A stretch of DNA of 9,770 bases. Origin: Nitrospira sp. (GTDB taxonomy: Bacteria; Nitrospirota; Thermodesulfovibrionia; Thermodesulfovibrionales; SM23-35). The notes beneath the pieces were generated by a model. It saw only the letters and a program-made list of their open reading frames with translations. It did not search any database and had not been told where the DNA came from. Below, piece after piece: positions 6,485 through 9,770 of the stretch. The position numbers and the translations under genes were made by a program. Location: positions 1 to 9,770 of the forward strand of contig VGWY01000093.1 of NCBI GenBank assembly GCA_016873575.1, written 5' to 3'. Numbering within the stretch: position 1 is the stretch's first letter; every line of letters begins with the position of its first letter.

Positions 6485-7153
6485 ATGTTCCAGTTAGATT
6501 TGCCGTTTTCACGTAACATAGATACTCTTAAAGACTATTTTGAAAAGGCAACAGGTAAAGCCATTGCCCTGACATTTACCGACAATTCCACCAGCATGCT
6601 TTCAGTGAAAACAAAGGGAAATTCAGTTTCTGTCAGGCTACACAAGATGTTTCTCCAAGCTGAGAGCGATGTTCTCGAAGAGATAGCTAAGTTTATCAAA
6701 AACAGGAAAGGCAGCACACCTTTCATCAGAAAATTTATCAGGCAAAACCAGCATCGTCTTAGAAATAAACCCCGCAGAACAATCAGCCTCTGTACCCAAG
6801 GCAGATATTATGATCTGAGGGAGCTTTTCGATTCCCTCAATAATGAGTATTTTGAAGGAAGGATCACAGCGAAAATCAGTTGGGGCAAAAAGAATCCGCG
6901 ATGGGCGGTAAGAAAACGTACGTTGGGGAGTTATAGCAGTCATACCAATACTATAAGGATAAACCCGGTTTTAGACAGGAAGAATGTCCCCCATTACGTT
7001 ATCAAATTTATCATATACCATGAAATGCTCCATAGTGACATGCACATAGAAAAGAAGAATGGCAGGAGATTAGTACATACTCCTGAATTCAAAAAACGTG
7101 AGCGAATGTTCGAATACTATGAAAAAGCTATCTCATGGGAGAAAAGAAACTGA
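6485..7153 (+). CDS. SprT-like zinc metalloprotease domain protein
   Basis: A 222-residue cytoplasmic protein from the ATG supported by AAGGA. The C-terminal half (about 105-215) is a SprT-like zincin. It opens with YYDLRELFDSLNNEYF, then has ISWG (131-134), GSYSSHTNTIRINPVLD (148-164) and the zinc site H179-E180-M-L-H183. The likely third ligand is H198 in the HTPEF segment, matching the H-x-x-EF pattern after the helix in SprT/Spartan proteins. The N-terminal 100 residues (with VRLHKMFLQAESDVLEEIAKFI, about 50-71) are a separate helical region of unknown role ending in a basic stretch (RLRNKPRR). SprT/Spartan relatives cleave DNA-bound or other proteins; the substrate here is unknown. Its stop is 3 nt from the end of the convergent nitroreductase gene. 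Confidence 0.82.
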   Translation: MFQLDLPFSRNIDTLKDYFEKATGKAIALTFTDNSTSMLSVKTKGNSVSVRLHKMFLQAESDVLEEIAKFIKNRKGSTPFIRKFIRQNQHRLRNKPRRTISLCTQGRYYDLRELFDSLNNEYFEGRITAKISWGKKNPRWAVRKRTLGSYSSHTNTIRINPVLDRKNVPHYVIKFIIYHEMLHSDMHIEKKNGRRLVHTPEFKKRERMFEYYEKAISWEKRN

Positions 7154-7156
7154 GCA

Positions 7157-7818
7157 TTAAAAGAGCACCCTTACTATTTCATCTGTATCTACCCTGTCAG
7201 GTCTGAAACTATTCACCGGTGATTCTAAATCGGGATATCCGATAGAGATTCCAAGGACAAGCCTTTTTGACTGCGGAATCTCTAAAAACTTCTTAATATG
7301 CTGCGCATAATCGGTGAGAAATGCCTGTGGGACAGTTCCAAGACCGTACGCATGGGCTGCAAGCATGAGGCTCTGCGCAAAGAGTCCCATGTCAAACAAT
7401 GACCATAATGAAAGCGATGAATCCTGAAAAAGGAATATGCCATGTGGAGCTCCATAAAACTGGAGTTTGCTATTTTTGATTTTTTCCTGACGTCGGGAGA
7501 AAGAAGATCCTTGCCTGTTATTTCACTCCTTTTTTTCATCAGAGCAGCTATCCTTGCTTCTATGGCCGGAGGCCATGACAGAGGTTCTGGCAGATCCAGA
7601 CAGGGACTGGTATTCTGTTCAAGAAGTTCCACGAGAAATTTAGATAACGCCTCCTTTTTCTCACCTGAAACAATGACGACTTCCCACGGCTGACTGTTCT
7701 TGTATGATGGGCTCCATTTTGCCGTATCAATGACCTTCATCAGTATTTCTAAAGGCACAGTGTCGGGTTTGAATTTTCTGATACTCATTCTTGTTTTAAT
7801 GCATTCGATGGCGTCCAT
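7157..7818 (-). pseudogene. Nitroreductase-family flavoprotein gene with a single-base frameshift
   Basis: Homology runs through two reading frames. The first frame, from the ATG at 7818, gives TRMSIRKF (9-16) and SPSYKNSQPWEVVIVSG (36-52), the FMN phosphate and flavin-binding motifs of nitroreductases. It holds to about residue 118 (KIAN), then reads nonsense. Near 7463-7466 the correct sequence moves to the other frame: QFYGAPHGIFLFQ, SLWSLFDMGLFAQSLML and AHAYGLGTVPQAFL follow, then a normal tail NSFRPDRVDTDEIVRVLF. One extra base in minus-strand AACTCC (for example AACTTCC) would restore a 220-aa protein of normal length. There is no terminator or deletion otherwise, and the rest of the sequence is well conserved, so the event is recent or a sequencing error. 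A strong GAGG-type ribosome site (GAGGGGGG) precedes the ATG. Substrates (nitroaromatics, quinones, enones) cannot be predicted. Confidence 0.87.
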
Positions 7819-7848
7819 AGTTCCCCCCTCTAAGGCAGTAATATTTTA

Positions 7849-7854
7849 ATTATA
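7849..7854 (-). promoter_or_regulatory. Candidate -10 box for the nitroreductase gene
   Basis: A perfect minus-strand TATAAT lies about 30 nt upstream of the ATG at 7818. No convincing -35 hexamer is found 16-18 bp upstream, so the call rests on the -10 alone. Confidence 0.35.
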
Positions 7855-7901
7855 GCGCATTCTTCTTTCTAATCTTAGCATAGTACATTAAAATATCAGA
7901 A

Positions 7902-9470
7902 ATGAAGACATCCGAAAGACCATTGAGAATTTTTTTCTCGGGCATTGCTGGAAGTGGTGTGTCTGCGATAGCAACCTTTATGGCTGATAAGGGTAATGTC
8001 ATCGTCGGATCTGACAGGGTATTTGATAAGGATATACTCCATCCTCTGAAAAAGGTTTTCCAATTTAGAGGGATTACCATTGTGCCTCAGGATGGCAGTG
8101 GCTTAAATGACACCTTTGATTTCGCAGTTTTCAGCACTGCAGTTGAGTCTGACCAACCTGAGATCTTGAAGGCCGGGGCTCTTGGAATTCCAATAAAGAA
8201 ACGGCCTGATTATCTCGCTGAAATCACGGCATCATTTCACACCATAGCTGTTGCAGGGACAAGCGGAAAGTCAACGACAGCAGGATTACTTGCCTTTTTA
8301 ATGAGCAGACTTGGTCTCAATCCAAATTTTATCAGTGGAGGCAGAGTAAAACAATTTAAATCATCCTCAAACCCTGGCAATTGCCTTACAGGAGACTCAG
8401 ACTATCTTATCATTGAGGCGTGTGAATCAGACGGCACCATCGTGAACTATAAACCTCAGCATTCAATCATCCTCAATCTTTCCCTTGATCACAATCCTAT
8501 AGAAAAAACGGCAGGAAAGTTTAAGATTTTCATGGAAAATACTTCAGATAAAATCATTTTGAATGCAGACGATAGAAATTTATCTCGAAAATACCCCTCA
8601 CCCTTGCCTCGGCACGAGTCGATTCCGACCTCTCCCGCAGGGGGAGAGGGTCTGAGTATGTCTCCTTCCACAAAAGGAAATGGGATGTGCGTATATCTTT
8701 CACAAAGGGCAGAGGGGTTGAGTATCTTTCCTTCCGCAAGTGTAGAGAATCCGTATAAATCCCCTCCCTTGATGGGAGGGGTTGGGGAGGGTGATTTAAT
8801 TACATTTTCCATACACAATCCATCACAATATAAGGCAGAGGCAATAACATACAAATCATTGAGTACAGAATTTTCATTGCATGGAACGAGATTTAGCCTC
8901 TCACTGCCCGGTCAACATAACCTTTACAATGCGCTTTCTTGTATTGCTTTTCTTTCAGAAATTGGTATAAAGCTCAATGATATTGTAGAAATATTATCTG
9001 AATTTCAGGGTATTGACAGACGGTTTGATATCCATTTAAATGATGGGAAAAGGCTTGTTATTGATGATTATGCACACAACCCCCACAAAATCGTATCGCT
9101 CATGAAGACAGTGCAAAAGCTCAGTGAACGGGTCTGTTATATATTCCAGCCTCATGGATTTGGACCAACAAGACTGATGAAAAAGGAATACATCGAAGCA
9201 TTTACAAAGAACCTTTGTGACTCTGATCACCTCATCCTTCTCCCCATATATTTTGCAGGAGGCACAGCAAGCAGAGATATATCAAGCTATGACCTCGCAG
9301 AGGGGATTAAAGCAGGAGGCAAATCTGTGGAGGTTGTTGAGAAAAGAGAGGATATTTTAAAAAGGCTTCACGAATATCAGACATACGTTATCTTTGGTGC
9401 GCGCGACGAAACCCTATCGGACTTTGCAAATGAGATGGCAGAGAGGCTATCTCGTATAAGTCAGAATTAA
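7902..9470 (+). CDS. MurC/Mpl-like Mur ligase with an in-frame repeat-encoded insert
   Basis: A 522-residue ATP-dependent amide ligase of the Mur family, closest in pattern to MurC/Mpl. The N-terminal Rossmann domain starts IFFSGIAGSGVSAIA (10-24) with GSDR at 36-39. The central ATPase domain has P-loop GTSGKSTT (119-126), EACESDG (172-178), SLDH (194-197) and NADDRNL (221-227). PGQHNLYNAL (336-345) and GIDRRFD (370-376) lead to the C-terminal domain with DDYAHNP (388-394) and FQPHGFGPTR (415-424). These enzymes add L-Ala, or a recycled tripeptide in Mpl, to UDP-MurNAc. The MurC/Mpl P-loop is usually GTHGKTT; here His is Ser and Thr is Ser, so substrate identity is uncertain. Residues about 231-299 are repeat-encoded and absent from ordinary relatives; without them the length is about 453, normal for the family. 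No Shine-Dalgarno is obvious before the ATG. No cell-division cluster genes adjoin it. Confidence 0.85.
   Translation: MKTSERPLRIFFSGIAGSGVSAIATFMADKGNVIVGSDRVFDKDILHPLKKVFQFRGITIVPQDGSGLNDTFDFAVFSTAVESDQPEILKAGALGIPIKKRPDYLAEITASFHTIAVAGTSGKSTTAGLLAFLMSRLGLNPNFISGGRVKQFKSSSNPGNCLTGDSDYLIIEACESDGTIVNYKPQHSIILNLSLDHNPIEKTAGKFKIFMENTSDKIILNADDRNLSRKYPSPLPRHESIPTSPAGGEGLSMSPSTKGNGMCVYLSQRAEGLSIFPSASVENPYKSPPLMGGVGEGDLITFSIHNPSQYKAEAITYKSLSTEFSLHGTRFSLSLPGQHNLYNALSCIAFLSEIGIKLNDIVEILSEFQGIDRRFDIHLNDGKRLVIDDYAHNPHKIVSLMKTVQKLSERVCYIFQPHGFGPTRLMKKEYIEAFTKNLCDSDHLILLPIYFAGGTASRDISSYDLAEGIKAGGKSVEVVEKREDILKRLHEYQTYVIFGARDETLSDFANEMAERLSRISQN
8629..8649. repeat. Hairpin CCTCTCCC / GGGAGAGG
   Basis: The perfect 8-bp arms at 8629-8636 and 8642-8649 flank the loop GCAGG. 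It follows a CCCTCACCC-type lead-in at 8595-8603. This resembles a widely dispersed class of bacterial palindromes (known in general, not checked here). Confidence 0.85.
8646..8739. repeat. Imperfect direct repeat, 66-bp period
   Basis: Positions 8646-8673 and 8712-8739 match at 23 of 28 bases, including shared GAGTAT and CCTTCC cores. The 66-bp spacing equals 22 codons, so both copies encode a related EGLS..PS peptide (residues about 249-256 and 271-278). Confidence 0.7.
8756..8798. repeat. 43-bp palindromic element with G-quadruplex-like core
   Basis: The outer ends TAAATC (8756-8761) and GATTTA (8793-8798) are inverted repeats. Inside, CCCCTCCC (8761-8768) and GGGAGGGG (8774-8781) form a perfect 8-bp stem with loop TTGAT. 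The plus strand at 8774-8791 has four G-runs (G3, G4, G4, G3) with loops of 1, 2 and 1 nt. Its ends resemble those of the element at 2473-2520. Confidence 0.8.
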
Positions 9471-9488
9471 TCACTTGTTTCATTTCAA

Positions 9489-9770
9489 TCATTTGTTACA
9501 GAAAGTCACTTTCTTTTTGTCGAAACCCCTTCTCAACCTTCTTTTAACATCATCTACAAAATCCCTCTCAAGCCACCTTTGCAATTTGAGCTGATTATAG
9601 ATATTCACTGTCCTTGAGACATAGTTCATCCTGTCAATAAACACATAATCAACATAGTGTTTAATCTTTTCACATAATACCTCGGGGTTCATTGGCAGTA
9701 CAGGGCCTATGAAAATATATGTTCTTATCCCATTTTCATGGAGTCTCTTTAGTGTTTGTATCCTTGCTTC
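9489..9770 (-). CDS. Radical SAM protein (SplB / COG1533-like), C-terminal part; start lies beyond the window
   Basis: The frame is open to the window edge and gives 93 residues starting EARIQTLKRLHENGIRTYIFIGPVLP and continuing to a TGA at 9491-9489. The pattern 'R...L..L...GI.TY.FIGP.LP', followed by a segment ending VDYVFIDRMNY, matches the distal part of the TIM barrel of spore-photolyase-like radical SAM proteins. There a Pro-rich turn follows a strand and the next strand carries the D-x-x-N pair. The CxxxCxxC cluster that would prove the family is upstream, outside the window. An internal ATG at 9692 is not the start, because the family match continues before it. It converges with the Mur ligase gene with only 18 nt between stops. 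Confidence 0.7.
   Translation of the reverse strand, partial: EARIQTLKRLHENGIRTYIFIGPVLPMNPEVLCEKIKHYVDYVFIDRMNYVSRTVNIYNQLKLQRWLERDFVDDVKRRLRRGFDKKKVTFCNK

Larger units (their letters stand above)
8592..8798. repeat. 207-bp composite repeat cluster inside the Mur ligase gene
   Basis: It lies between codons for conserved NADDRNLSRK and ITFSIHN. It contains a CCTCTCCC/GGGAGAGG hairpin, an imperfect direct repeat at 66-bp spacing, and a second palindrome bounded by TAAATC/GATTTA, listed separately. The encoded peptide is rich in Ser, Pro and Gly (SPLP, TSPAGGEG, SPPLMGGVGEG) and breaks the domain's regular pattern. The length is a multiple of three and free of stops. Exact ends are my estimate. 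Confidence 0.8.

Noticed and set aside
7455..7490. Programmed -1 frameshifting in the nitroreductase gene
   Set aside because: The A-rich stretch upstream (AGG-AAA-AAA-TCA-AAA-ATA) does not give an X-XXY-YYZ slippery heptamer in the zero frame. A -1 slip there would also replace conserved residues, so a simple base loss fits better.
8489..8854. 121-codon open frame on the minus strand inside the Mur ligase gene
   Set aside because: It is a shadow of the repeat cluster, which happens to lack stops on both strands. It has no family pattern, and the plus-strand Mur ligase motifs continue on both sides.

Overview
The window reads as ordinary chromosome from a Gram-negative bacterium of moderate to low GC. 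It carries envelope-biogenesis genes (polyprenyl-phosphate-sugar glycosylation, a lipoprotein, a periplasmic LolA-fold protein, a MurC/Mpl-like ligase) mixed with single housekeeping or salvage enzymes. There is no tRNA, rRNA, CRISPR array, transposase or phage gene. Short G/C-run palindromes that are translated in frame inside genes, beside 7-bp tandem repeats, remind me of Nitrospirota and some former Deltaproteobacteria. That placement is an inference from style, not a database result.

Left block, minus strand (3544 down to beyond position 1): a tightly packed three-gene operon. The first gene is a fusion of a PAP2 lipid phosphatase and a GT39 (ArnT/PMT-like) membrane glycosyltransferase. 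It overlaps by 1 nt the next gene, a DPM1-type GT2 polyprenyl-phosphate sugar synthase. That gene overlaps by 11 nt a flippase-like (UPF0104 / LPG synthase TM-type) membrane protein, which runs off the window. Together they suggest that GT2 charges a lipid carrier with a sugar, GT39 transfers it to an acceptor outside the inner membrane, and the PAP2 domain removes or recycles a lipid-linked phosphate.

Centre, plus strand (3674-5520): a small unrecognised protein, a probable lipoprotein and a secreted LolA-fold protein. A hairpin lies between the last two.

Right block: a nitrilase-superfamily amidase (minus) stands divergent from a SprT-like zinc protease (plus). A nitroreductase gene (minus) carries a single-base frameshift. 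A MurC/Mpl-type ligase (plus) and the C-terminal end of a radical SAM protein (minus) follow. Intergenic gaps are all short (at most about 155 nt), and several promoter-like elements are visible in the divergent ones.

The most unusual feature is that two unrelated genes, the PAP2-GT39 fusion (2473-2595) and the Mur ligase (about 8592-8798), each contain an in-frame cluster of repetitive, palindromic DNA. It adds about 41 and 69 residues respectively to otherwise normal enzymes. Both clusters include a related palindrome bounded by AAATCCCC and GGGGATTT or a close variant, read in a different frame in each gene.
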